Source: Rhabditophanes sp. KR3021 (taxonomy: Eukaryota; Nematoda; Chromadorea; Rhabditida; Alloionematidae). Taken from it: 64,000 nt of DNA. The notes under the pieces were generated by a model, which did not search any database, had not been told where the DNA came from, and worked only from the letters and a program-made list of their open reading frames with translations. The stretch covers positions 3,906,001-3,970,000 of the forward strand of contig CAUJLY010000006.1 in NCBI GenBank assembly GCA_963281155.1, read 5' to 3'. The position numbers and the translations under genes were made by a program. Shown here in pieces: positions 39,801-53,191 of the stretch (its first letter is position 1; each line of letters opens with the position of its first letter).

Positions 39801-42800
39801 TTGAGCGACACTCTTTGCAGTACATAGTGGTTGTTGTTGTTGCATCTGGAGACAATTCAGTTCCTCTTCTAAAATAATTTGTATAAATTTAGTGAATATA
39901 CGAAAATTTGTATATTGTATATTTAGTATTTGAATATTATTTATGTATAATTTGCTTGAATTATTGTATTTATAATATGTGCTATTTTATTATTATATCA
40001 TTTTATCTAGGATCCTCATTTGTACCACTTTGCCTATTTTAAATCTACTTCATTTTAGTTTAGCTCCTTTCAGCTCTCATCCCAAAATCGTAAGTAGTGT
40101 ATATATTATTATTGGCATTAGATGACCACGATTTTTTTGTAGATTAATAAAGATCCTTTTGAATCCTGTTGTGTAACCCCTACTAGAAGCTTATTCAGGC
40201 TTTGAAACCAGTCAATTTTACTTTTTACTATTTATAGGCAGATAAAAAACATACTTCTTGGTAAACACATATCCCAATGGGTTAGCATAATTCGTTTGAT
40301 CAGGAACGTATAAGAAAACATCCTTACAAAACTTTTCAGTTTTCATTCCAACTATAAATTGAGACTTAAATTGGACCTCCGAGTCAACATTTTTATAAGC
40401 TTCTTGTGCAAATAAAAGAAATTCCTCCTTTGTTCTTGTTAAAGGAACTGATGCAGGAACAGTTGGTAAAGAATGGTGAGATGGAATGTTTTGACTTAAA
40501 ATATTGCTTGAGCTTGGCTGTGGAAGAAGTGTCTCTCGAACTTGCTCCAACAATGAAGGATTATTCCAAAGAGCTTCTAATATTTGACTGTCGGTAAAAG
40601 ATGACATTTTAAAAGCAACCAACCACGATAATAGCAATTAAAGAAATGATTTTAAAATTAAAGTATAAGTGTAGAAGGGGATTCTTATTATGAATTATTA
40701 TACTATGAGGGATATAGATAGCCTCAATTACGCCTTAAAGATAAAAGTGTAACGATGACATTAACCACTTAAGGTATCTTATTTTATTAAATTGAATAGA
40801 CTTCAATTACGCTTTAGAATAAAAGTGCGACGTTAGAATAAAACACTGGAGGTGCACTTATTTAATTAATTTTTAGAGTATTAAAACACAGTCATCAACC
40901 TTAGAAATAACCGCTCATATTCGAACCAAATAATTGAAACATTTGATGATTTTCTTTATAAGGGCGAATGATTATATTATAGTATTATCATCTGCCTGGG
41001 CGAATTTTTTACTTAAAATAATGATTGGCCTGGGCGAATGATAATGCTATAGTATAATCATTCGCCTGGGAGGCCAATGATTATTTTTTTGACATATTAG
41101 CCTCCCAGGCGAGTGATAATACTATAGTATAATTATTCGCCCTACCCAGGCGAGTGATAATATACCCGGATTTTAAAATGCTTAATTTATGGCACATTTG
41201 CACACACGCTAATCTATTTGATAAAACAGAAAATAGCTTACAAGTTGGTATACTTTTTTATTGAGGCATAAAAAAGATATATAAATCAATTTTGGGGTGT
41301 GGTAAAAAAGAAATTTTAGTGAAGTGGATATATCTAATAAAATAAAGTTGTAAATTTTTTGTTCCGTTACACAATGAATAATTTGCATATGTATATACTA
41401 CTCACAATAAGTTAAAAATTACTAACAATGACACACAAGCTTTATAATTGCAAAATTTGAATGTTAAACAATAGAGGCATCTTTGATATATCAAATTATC
41501 CTTTTAGACATGGAGATGACCTTATAGTTACCCCATTTGCACAAATTTTGGCTTCTCTCCGGAACTGCAGATCAAACATAATTCAAATTGCCAACTTGCC
41601 ACAAAGTAAAACGGGCACCGATGAAAAGTATCGTTCAATTAAAAAATCAACACCATTGCATAATATCCCTCTTCCGGATAATGTGATGGCGTGTGGGTTA
41701 GAAACAATGGAGGAATTAGACTGGTGCCTCGAACAATTAGAAACAATCCAAACCCACAGATCAGTGTCCGAAATGGCTTCAAGCAAGGTAAATTGTTGTT
41801 ATTGTAAACTATATATATTATTTTAATGTGTTCAAGTATTGATATTCTCTTTTTTATGATTAAGTTTACCTTTCATCTATCACTCTTTCAAACGCATATA
41901 TGTCATTTTAAACTCAACCATTTTTTAGTTTACTTTCTATACAAAACTATACTATATATGTGTACATATACATTTTCTTAATTTTCATGATCATAAGTCA
42001 AGTGTACCTTATTTTTATATATAGTGCCATTCCTTTTAGTTTTTGAAGTCGACACCATTGCCAACATATTTTGAAATGTGTGTCGGATTATTTAAGAAAG
42101 TAATTATTTAGGAAGGACGATTATTATGTGATACGTGTAATTTGTTGTAGACAAAGCATTTTTAATAAAATTTGAAACGTCAAAAGGATCAAATTCTATA
42201 AGAGAAATGTTTTGTAAAATAATTAAAAGATTCATTTTAAAAGTCGATTAAAAGTCTTTTTCTTCTTAAAGGTAATCTTAACAAGTACTCACGTTTTTTA
42301 GTAGTAATTGTAGTTGTAAAATTGGTGTAAAAATGAGATGTTTAAAATGAGGTTAACAAAAGAGAATTGATATATAGAGATTGGTAAAAAATAAAATAGT
42401 ATACAGAGGAAGCATTATATGCATCGATACATTTTCAAAAGACCACAAGAAAGCTCAATTGAAAGACATTCAAATAAGCAACTGGTTTTGGATTCCTTTA
42501 TTTACTTTATCATTCTTTCAGTTCCGGAAAATGCTCAATAAAGAATTGAGTCATTTCGCAGAATCTTCCAAGTCTGGAACTCAAATTTCCAAATTTCTAA
42601 TCAACACCTATATGGATAACAACGAGGAAGATTCGGGAGCCTCGCAAAATGCTGAAATTGCCAAAGAACATGCACCGGGAGAAGTTTCAGTCGCAAGTAC
42701 TTCCCATACGAGTCCACATTTATCATTATTTGGAAAGGCAAAGACTGCAGCAATGTCAAAGATTAGCGGAGTACGTAAACTCAAAAGCTATCACTCAGGC

Positions 42801-44101
42801 CAAGTACCGGAGTACGGAATCGAATGTGCTAAAGAAATAGCTGTTTATATGCAAATGGTAAGTGTGACTAATGCTATAAGATAACTGTTTGCGCACATAC
42901 TATTTATCGTCTTTTTTATTTGTATATTACACTTTTACTTTTAACTTTTACTTATCTTTGACATATTTTCGTTATAGTTGAATAGTTGGGGTCCAAATAT
43001 CTTCAAGATTCACGAGCTGTCAAAAGGTCATGCTTTAGTTACCACAACCTACACGATCATCAAACAACGTGGCTTGATCAAAACTTTCGACATTTCATCT
43101 CACCACCTCATCTCCTATTTAATCCATCTCGAACATCACTACAAGGAAAACGCTTATCACAATCAAATTCACGCTGCTGACGTAACTCAATCTATTCATG
43201 TCTTTTTAAGCAGCCCCTCTTTAAAGGAAGTCTTCTCCGATATCGAAGTATTAGCTGCCATTTTCGCGGCTGCTGTACATGACGTAGATCATCCTGGGTT
43301 TACAAATCAGTATTTAATCAATTCAAGTAAGTCTTTTCTTATTTATTTTATTTATTCAGCTATCTTCTTCTAGACAATGAATTGGCTATTATGTACAATG
43401 ATGAGTCTGTCTTAGAACAACATCATCTGGCAGTAGCTTTTAAACTCCTACAAGACTCAAATTGTGACTTTTTGACATGCTTAACCAAAAAACAAAGACA
43501 AGGTTTTAGAAAAACAGTTATAGATATGGTTTTGGCTACTGATATGTCTAAACATATGAGCTTACTAGCTGATTTAAAGACGATGGTAGAAGCAAAAAAA
43601 GTTGCGGGTACCTCAATTGTGAGCCCAGAAAAGTACAACGAAAGAGTGATTTTGTTGCAATCTATGATTCATCTGGCTGATTTATCCAATCCAACGAAAC
43701 CTATCGAATTGTACAGATGTTGGAATCAACGCATCCTAGAAGAATACTGGAGGCAAGGTGACAAAGAAAAAGATCTCGGGCTCGAAGTTAGTCCAATGTG
43801 TGATCGTGGAACTGTTACAATTGAAAAGTCACAAATCGGCTTCATAGACTACATTGTGCATCCATTGTTCGAAACATGGGCTGAGCTAGTTCAACCCGAT
43901 GCTCAAGACATTCTTGATCAATTGGAAGAAAATAGACAATGGTATTTGTCTAGAATTCCACCTGATGAAACAGAAGAAGACAATTTGTCAGATGGTTCTT
44001 TGACAGGGCGAGTTACGTCACCTTCATCGTTGAAGGTGTTGGAAGAAAAAGAGGAGGTTAGCACGACTTCAAATGTTACCGGTAATAACGATGAAGCGTA
44101 A
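36841..44101 (+). CDS. pde-4: cAMP-specific 3',5'-cyclic phosphodiesterase 4, long form
   Basis: Exons 36841-37208, 41508-41787, 42522-42857, 42978-43326 and 43374-44101 join in phase to 686 residues. Upstream conserved region 1 spans the first junction: [10 protein letters not shown] (88-97, a PKA site), then [21 protein letters not shown]2 follows with [38 protein letters not shown] and KISGVRKL. The catalytic domain has the PDE metal motifs [10 protein letters not shown] and [10 protein letters not shown], plus [36 protein letters not shown] and the substrate-pocket region [15 protein letters not shown]. It hydrolyses cAMP to AMP; PKA acting on UCR1 activates long forms. Sequence is closest in character to nematode pde-4. 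Intron 37209-41507 carries a MULE transposon. The Ser/Asn-rich first 80 residues are specific to this isoform; other leaders may splice to an internal phase-2 acceptor at 37092. Confidence 0.93.
37209..37837. other. PDE4 intron, 5' part
   Basis: Sequence between the donor after 37208 and the transposon. AT- and pyrimidine-rich; a 77-codon open frame (37356-37589) has no donor consistent with PDE4 phase and is not called. Confidence 0.5.
37849..38024. repeat. Left subterminal palindrome array of the MULE
   Basis: Four imperfect palindromic modules of 35-40 bp in tandem, each of the form GGCGAATGATTATACT and its reverse complement around a CTATAG-type centre, edged by CCCAGG or CCCTA. Centres lie near 37879, 37916, 37968 and 38006. 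Each can fold as a near-perfect hairpin. Confidence 0.75.
38215..40637 (-). CDS. MULE transposase
   Basis: Exon 1, 40255-40637 (Met at 40637 or, better placed, MSSFTD at 40607), and exon 2, 38215-39868, joined by an AA|GTATGT donor and TTATTTTAG acceptor in phase 2; up to 678 residues. The junction region (GYVFTKK, then YCKECRS, with a following H..GC) may be a degenerate zinc-binding DNA-binding domain of the FLYWCH kind. The catalytic core shows the MULE pattern: first Asp in [10 protein letters not shown], second Asp in FMTDKEPAA, the [11 protein letters not shown] motif, and the Glu in NSCESFNRW. The C-terminus is acidic, then basic (RVLRSRRN), possibly a nuclear signal. Cuts and inserts the element. 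No stop or frameshift, so recent activity is plausible. Confidence 0.82.
40961..41167. repeat. Right subterminal palindrome array of the MULE
   Basis: Five to six modules of the same kind as at the left end, the best being 41034-41069 and 41107-41143 (GGCGAATGATAATGC-TATAGTATAATCATTCGCC type). Two modules are eroded to A/T runs. The last one is cut by the element end. Confidence 0.75.
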
Positions 44102-45318
44102 ACTGTTTATTATTACAAGCAAACACAAATACAAATCTTTGGGATGCAAAGTTCACAATATATGTATTAGACTGTTCCCGTCCTTTATATTATTTAAATA
44201 TACACAACACACAAAATCACAAATTTGCCAGAATGCTCACAATTCAAAATTTATACTCTACTCAATCATACACAAATTTGAACCAAACGGATTGTCGACA
44301 ACCATTACAAAATATTTTATATACTATTATTATTGAAAGGGTGAAAAAAGTCAAAACATGCTTTGATAATGGCAGCCACTTTTGTTTTGAAAGATATAAC
44401 CAAACCATATACTTTAAATTAACCAACATTTACACAAATCTATTGTATTGCCAAATATATGCCGTCGCTTTATTATGTATTATCATTATTTTTAATTTGC
44501 TACTGAAAAAAGAATATATTATTATTATGTTATCATTATATGTACTTTTGAATGAATATACAGTATTAATATTGCCAATATACATAAAGTTTCCAATTTA
44601 AAGATGTCCTTCGATCTTACCAAGCGGTTATAGTCTTAACCAACCAATTTGATCTACTAAAAAGGCAAATTATGCGAAATTATAATAAAACAGAAAGAAA
44701 TATAATGAAATTTTCATTATTAATGAGATGATAAAACGTGTTTGATCATAAACGACAAATAACTTATTTGCCATATACAAAATAAGGTTCGTCTGGTGAT
44801 GAGATATTGGAAGTTGAAAATTAGTCATATTTACTTGTTTGATGAAATAATATATGTCTTGAAGTACAGAAAAAGTTCACTGTCTTGATCATTACATTTT
44901 TTCCCAAATAATACTATCTAATTATTTTTAATTAGGTATGTTAAAGCTCGCTTTTAGATGGAAATACCCCTTCAATGTTTTAACATCATTTATACATTCA
45001 AAAATATAATATGATTTGCGCAGACCTTTTGTTTTTCTTATTAAATTTTAAACATATACATATACACATGCGTTTATTTGTAGTATTTAACACAGTCAAC
45101 CCACACATCATAACTTTATTTCATTTTGGTTTAACTATCTAAAAAGTGATACAAGTTACCGATCATAGTGTCAAATGAATTTGTCATTAAGATGCATGGA
45201 TCGGAGTGATATCTTTGTTTGAGTATATTATAATAATATAGTTTGTGTGGACCTCTCTATATATAGACGACCTTATATTGAAATAAATTTGTTATAAACC
45301 ACTTTATTTTATTTTCAG
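44102..45318. other. PDE4 3' region and SWEET promoter
   Basis: 1.2 kb between tandem genes. The first few hundred bases are presumably PDE4 3' UTR; open frames here (44073-44601) run out of phase and look noncoding. It ends in an ATTTTCAG acceptor that abuts the SWEET ATG. Confidence 0.45.
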
Positions 45319-46502
45319 ATGTTTGAAGTGTTTCAAGAGTTCAATCTTTTAAACGTATTGTCTTTGCTGGCCTTTTTGACAACGGTAGCTTTGTTCTTTT
45401 GTGGAACTGCTATTTGTAGACAAATATGGAGGAGACAAGACACAGCCGAAATTTCCGGAGCTCCCTTTTTGATGGGAGTTTTAGGGTAGGTATTATTTTT
45501 TTAATTCAAGTGTCCTTACGCCTTACAACTTTCAGAGGAACATGCTGGCTGGCGTATGGCTACTTGAAACCAGATAATACGGTACTGTGTGTTACCTCAG
45601 TCCAGTGCGTAATGTATGTATTTTACTCCTTATTTTATTGGTTCATGACAAAAGACAAACTTTGGATCACTTTTCAAATTGGAGCAATTTATTCAATTTG
45701 TGGATCCTTGATTGCTGCTGTGTACTTTTTCGGCCACAAAGTATACCACCCTCTTGGCATTGTTTGTGTAACCCTAAACGCAATGGACTTTGGAGCTCCT
45801 CTAGCTGGCATTCATGTAGTCTTGCGTAAAAGAGCTACTGCAACTCTGCCTCTTCCGTTATGCATTGCCAACTTTCTTGTCAGCACAGAATGGTTTTTGT
45901 ACGGTCTTTTAAAGGAAGATTTATACATTATTGTACCAAACGGGATTGGAAGTTTCCTCTCAACACTTCAAATAATCGTATTTTTAGTTTTACCTCGTAA
46001 ACATGGCAGGCAAATTCCGATTATTGCAGCATTTAAATGGTTAACTTGCCAAAAAGATAGTGGAAAGGTCGAAGACATCGAAACTATTCCTACTGTTTAC
46101 GACGATATAGAAAAACACAAACATCATCACCACCACCATCACCATGAGCAAGACAAACATGACGAGCAAAGTATTAAGTGTGAGGATGGCATACCAAAGA
46201 GTCGTTTCAGTAGTATTAAGAAGTCTCTCCCAAGTTTAATCAGAAAGCCATCGGTGATGATTGGTGATATTGGAGCTAAAATCGCCAAGTATCAGCATCG
46301 TGATCCATTTGATTACAAAGCCACTGACTTTAGTGACAGTGACTCTGTTAGCAGCGATGAAGATGCCAAAAACAGATTTACCAAATCTTTATTCACAACT
46401 GGACAAAGCTCTGCCTTAGATAGAGCTACTTCCCACAAATTCGGCCCCGAAAGGCGCAGAGGAAACCGCAGAATGTCTCTACCTAACATTTGCGAAGCTT
46501 AA
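45319..46502 (+). CDS. SWEET sugar transporter with long His-rich cytosolic tail
   Basis: Exons 45319-45485 and 45536-46502 (phase 2) give 377 residues. Seven membrane segments in a 3+1+3 arrangement fill about residues 10-220, with two MtN3/saliva repeats; [22 protein letters not shown] marks the first and [22 protein letters not shown] the second (each with the conserved Pro and Trp-x-x-Tyr-Gly). The family moves mono- or disaccharides down their gradient; nematodes have several (swt genes). The 150-residue C-tail is unusual: eight consecutive His at about 46121-46144 within a KHK..EQDKH context, then Ser-rich and basic stretches ([21 protein letters not shown]) that look like kinase sites. 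An ATTTTCAG acceptor ends directly at the ATG, suiting spliced-leader addition. AATAAA at 46657. Confidence 0.88.
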
Positions 46503-47195
46503 TTATTATATCATATGCACCTACTTAAAGACAAGTCAAAACTTTTGAATGACGTAATTTTGTTTTTCTCCAATGTTGGTACTACTACACGATTGATATA
46601 ACCTATAATATAATACTAAGATGCTAAATTCATTTCATACTATAATATATTATCTAAATAAACGCGCAAAAATTTTAATTATGTCAATTTGTCATTAACC
46701 GCATTATGATCATCATTTTTGATTTCTTTGTTGCCTTAATTCGCAATTATAAAAACACACCGACTTGGTTATTAATTTGAAGTTTACTATTAATGAAATA
46801 GTATAGGTATTCATTTCATGTGAGCAGCACGGTGTATGGATAGAAGCAAGAAAACAAAAAATATTTATAAAATCAGTAAATCATACTAAGTTGATGAATA
46901 CTTTGTGTGTAGCAGGGTGCATATCAGCTTCTTCGATTATTTTATTTATTAAAAATGCGTCAAATATAATTACAAAAGACATCTATTCAAGATTATAGTA
47001 GTCAAAACATATAAAAAATAATTAAATTTGCAACGGAAAGAGCAAAAATCAAATGAGGTTTTGTTATGTCGGTGTGGTATAAAATATTATTTTGTTGATA
47101 GATAGTTCATAGTTAATGAAAATGCAACCCGTTTAGTAGTTTTTGTTGATTCTGTTTACCCTAAAGCTTTACAAATAGATTTCATTTTTGTTAGA
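46503..47195. other. Convergent intergenic region
   Basis: 0.7 kb between the 3' ends of the SWEET gene and the two-pass membrane protein gene. 3' UTR sequence at most; nothing else seen. Confidence 0.5.
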
Positions 47196-49879
<2,684 letters not shown>

Positions 49880-50882
49880 TTATGAAACAACGTGATCACG
49901 CACCATCCTTAATTGCACATCAAATGAATGATAATAAGTATGATCATGGTTTTTGTCGGGGTATATTTTTTCTCCATTTTGTCCAGCAATTTGAGTAGTG
50001 ATCTGTACAATAGTTGATTATTAATAATTATTCTTCCGAAACTTACTTTTTCGCAAACTTTATATCCGACAATATTATCTGCTTTACTATAAATTGAGAA
50101 AACATTTTTTCCTTCATATCTTTGAATGGAATTAATATCCTGGAAAGAGGGTGTCAAATACAAAATACAATTACTTTAATTACCTGTAAGAAAGAGCTTT
50201 CATGAGGACAGTTGCCAGAATACAAGCCAGTAATTTGGTTACAAACTGGGATAGCACTAAATAAACATCCTGGGAGTGAAAGGGCTCCAACTTGTAAACT
50301 GATTCCATGATTTGGTCCGGCAATACCGACAAACGTATCAACAAACTTTGTCAATGAACTCCCTAAATCCTCTCCAGTATCAACACATCTTCCTCCCATA
50401 ATAGCTTTTCTACTAATGGGAACACCCAAAGAATAAGCAATTACATCAACAGATCTTCCTGTATATAAACGAACGGCAACAATCAAAGCTCTGACTAATT
50501 TAACAAAATGACAGTCCATTTTATATTGTGCCCAAGCTAAGGGATTCCCCTGTGCGCCATTTGAATAAGTAGTTCCATACAGCTCATAATTTTCATAATT
50601 TGCATGTCTCTTAAAATAATCGGCTGAATTTTTCATTTTATCTCCTGCAGTACTAGAAACTCCATGAACAAAAATAACAGGTTGCTTTCTAGCAACTTGA
50701 CTTGCATTTTTCTTTCCACCAAATGATCCATTATCACCCAAATCTAGACGTTCCAAATTTCTTCTAACATCATCACCATAATGTACACTTAGCCATTTTC
50801 CAAAATCTGATGTAAAAGCAGAGTGAACTTTTTGGCCGAAGAATACCAAAATCATGGCAAGAAATAATTTATTACCAATCAT
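49880..50882 (-). CDS. Secreted class 2 triacylglycerol lipase (nematode lips type)
   Basis: Exons 50184-50882, 50047-50139 and 49880-50002, all phase 0; 304 residues. A signal peptide (NKLFLAMILVFFGQKVHS) precedes an alpha/beta-hydrolase core: KQPVIFVHGVSS (oxyanion strand), VDVIAYSLGVPISRK with the nucleophile Ser in the AYSLG elbow, and FVGIAGPNHG. A likely catalytic Asp is in YSKADNIVGYK; a His lies in the last exon (HDHTYYHSFD). Paired cysteines (GRCVD, GCLF, VCNQ, NCPH) fit an exported enzyme. The family (lipase class 2) is expanded in nematodes, secreted into the gut or body fluid, and hydrolyses lipid esters; several members respond to diet or infection. Confidence 0.86.
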
Positions 50883-53191
50883 GGTAATCGAAAGATGTTG
50901 GTAGTGTATTGTAAAATAAATAAGTCTAAATGATCCTAAGAAACAAAATGAAATAGAAACCAGGTGATTGATAATAAATAAGTCAAATCATGGCGTCAGG
51001 AAAGAGAGAAAGTATTAATACATCTCTACAATATGATAATAATGATTGTTCTGGATTTAAAACCAGATTTATAAAATTCGTCAATTGTTAGAGAAGAAGA
51101 TGGTTCGATTATCTAGGGGGATTTATACATGAAGTTCATGAAATTGAAAGTAATGTTTCACGTTAAAGTCTTAAATCCAAAAAACTTGATTTAAAAATGT
51201 ACTATAATATCTTTACTAACTCTTTAATTACATACATTTTATGAAAATGGTCTGTACTAAGTCACTTATTATCAATTATCTTTTTGTTGAATGTTTCTTA
51301 AACACAACTTCAACTTAAATTATTATCAAAATGACTTTAATAGAACACAGATATATCTCAGAACAAAAATACAATCGTTTTTAAATATTGTTTGCCTTTT
51401 ATAATTTTTGATGCAAATTAAAATCAAATCTCAACTGAACTGAAGTCATGTAAAAAATATGAGGAAATTTGTGTGGAAGTAGGGTTGGCGTCAATATTAC
51501 TCGAATTGACTTTTGAGAAAATATTAATTTAAAATAACGTTTTCCTCTCTTTAAAATATTTTGTTTGATTTGTGCAAAAGACACTTTTATTATAAATAGC
51601 AATATTGTTGAATAGAATACGTGCATCCGGATATGCTAATTATATTGCTATATATAATGGTTTTATATTAAATTCGCTTTCCTCTTTCTCGTGGATCGGT
51701 CTTATTCAACGAATTGTTATTGCGGTTATTTGTTATTCATTATTATAAATATGTATTTCATTCATTCATGGTGCCAATCTCAAATCAGTTTCTTACAAAG
51801 TATTATCTTATCGTTATGCATATGGCATAATTACAGACAATAGTACACTTTAAAAATAGATAACTTTTGCCATTTTTACAATAGTACATTTATGGGATGA
51901 TGTAATTACTATTTTGTCTTTTTACACATCCATTTAAGTAAAAATAGTATATATGCCTTTCATCATAAATTTGCATTTTTTCAAAAAAAATCTTGTCCCA
52001 ATGATATTATTTCGTTTTGGAGAAATTTAAAATAAAAATTGAATATAAATAGCTACATGGTCCAGTGAAATGACCACAGTGACACCTTTAAAGTGAAAAA
52101 GATCTTTTTAACTAAAAATCAGAATGGAATGTAAAGACCAATAACTTTTTAAAATTCAAAACATTGATTTATGCTTCTCAAAATTGTATATAAACTGATA
52201 AAAATTATTTTTTTAAATCCTCAATCTCCTTCCGTAAGAAGCATTTTAATCAATTCAAAAAAATTATTAAAGACTTATTTGTATGAAATGCAATTGGATA
52301 GAGGAAATGAGTAAGAAGATAAACAAATCCAAAACACAATTATTGCGAGTATGATTTTATTAAGTATAAGAAGGCAAATGTGAATCTGCCATATCAATGA
52401 TGATGTGTAATGGCCAGAGAATGGTATGCAAATAATGAGATAGTATACATAAAATGTTTAATTAATATTTATTAGCAAATTATGGCATTATGATTGTCAT
52501 GATCTATCCAGCAGGACATTATGTACATCACATAACTAATATCATGTCATTTAAATGTTTTTTGTTAATATAAACATATAATAATATCTCTATAAATATA
52601 TCTTGAGCATAATTTATTATCTACATTACTGGTACTGCGAAATGTCTTTTTACCAATACAAATGCCATTTCAAATAGTTATTTGTATGCAATACTTTCCC
52701 AACTTTGTAATTTAAACTACACCATTCTTATTAGATCAGTTGTTAGTCCAATTAATAGATTAAGTATTTATATTTAACTAACCATTGTGTATAGTCATTA
52801 ATCTAAATATCTTCCACCTTAACTAGATAGTTGGAATATCAACGCTTTTTCCACACAAGTACATCTTATTAATTTAAACTCATTACTTACTTCACTTAAT
52901 TATTTTTAATACTCGTTCTACTACCACTGCTCAATATTTTTCACAAATTTGTTTATCACAAGCTCTAAAGTTTTTCTCAAGGAAAAAGTTCAGCATCTAT
53001 AGCAGGATCTAATTGGACAAATTCGCGCAGCCAAAATCAATAAAGGAAATCCAGAAGAACCCTATTGAAGAAGCGTTTGACATTAACACTCTATTTGCAA
53101 AAATACACAAGTGGATTCAATAGAAGTCATTACTAATCAGTAAAGAGTTGATGACATTGAGAGGAAAAATACTCAAAGTAATAAAATCACA
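50883..53191. other. Intergenic region upstream of the SUV39-like gene
   Basis: 2.3 kb between divergent genes, holding both promoters. Near its right end, 53013-53123 is a stop-bounded 36-codon stretch without ATG that reads protein-like (starts LDKFAQPKS); its status is unclear. The rest is AT-rich with nothing recognised. Confidence 0.4.

Larger units (their letters stand above)
37838..41167 (-). mobile_element. Mutator-like (MULE) DNA transposon inside the PDE4 intron
   Basis: A 3,330-bp element. Flanks carry GGATTTTA at 37830-37837 and again at 41168-41175, an 8-bp target duplication (MULEs make 8-11 bp). The ends are inverted repeats: left end GAGTAACATATCATTCGCCT, right end reverse-complemented GGGTATATTATCACTCGCCT, 15 of 20 matching, followed by more imperfect complementarity. 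Inside each end are palindrome arrays. It encodes one transposase split over two exons with an intact frame and intact D, D, E residues, so it may be autonomous. Transcription is antisense to PDE4. Confidence 0.82.

Noticed and set aside
40218..40637. Separate accessory gene of the transposon
   Set aside because: A GTATGT donor at 40254 and TTATTTTAG acceptor before 39868 join it in phase to the transposase, so it is the first exon rather than its own gene.
41461..41507. In-frame ATG just before the UCR1 exon at 41508
   Set aside because: A clear CCTTTTAG acceptor ends at 41507 and the phase matches the upstream exon, so the ATG is most likely intronic.
42381..42521. Possible short-form PDE4 N-terminus, since the frame is open upstream of the UCR2 exon at 42522
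   Set aside because: The TTCTTTCAG acceptor at 42521 and family alignment show the exon starts at FRKML; the upstream part reads as intron.
44073..44601. Open frames after the PDE4 stop
   Set aside because: Out of phase with PDE4, lie in the expected 3' UTR, composition noncoding.
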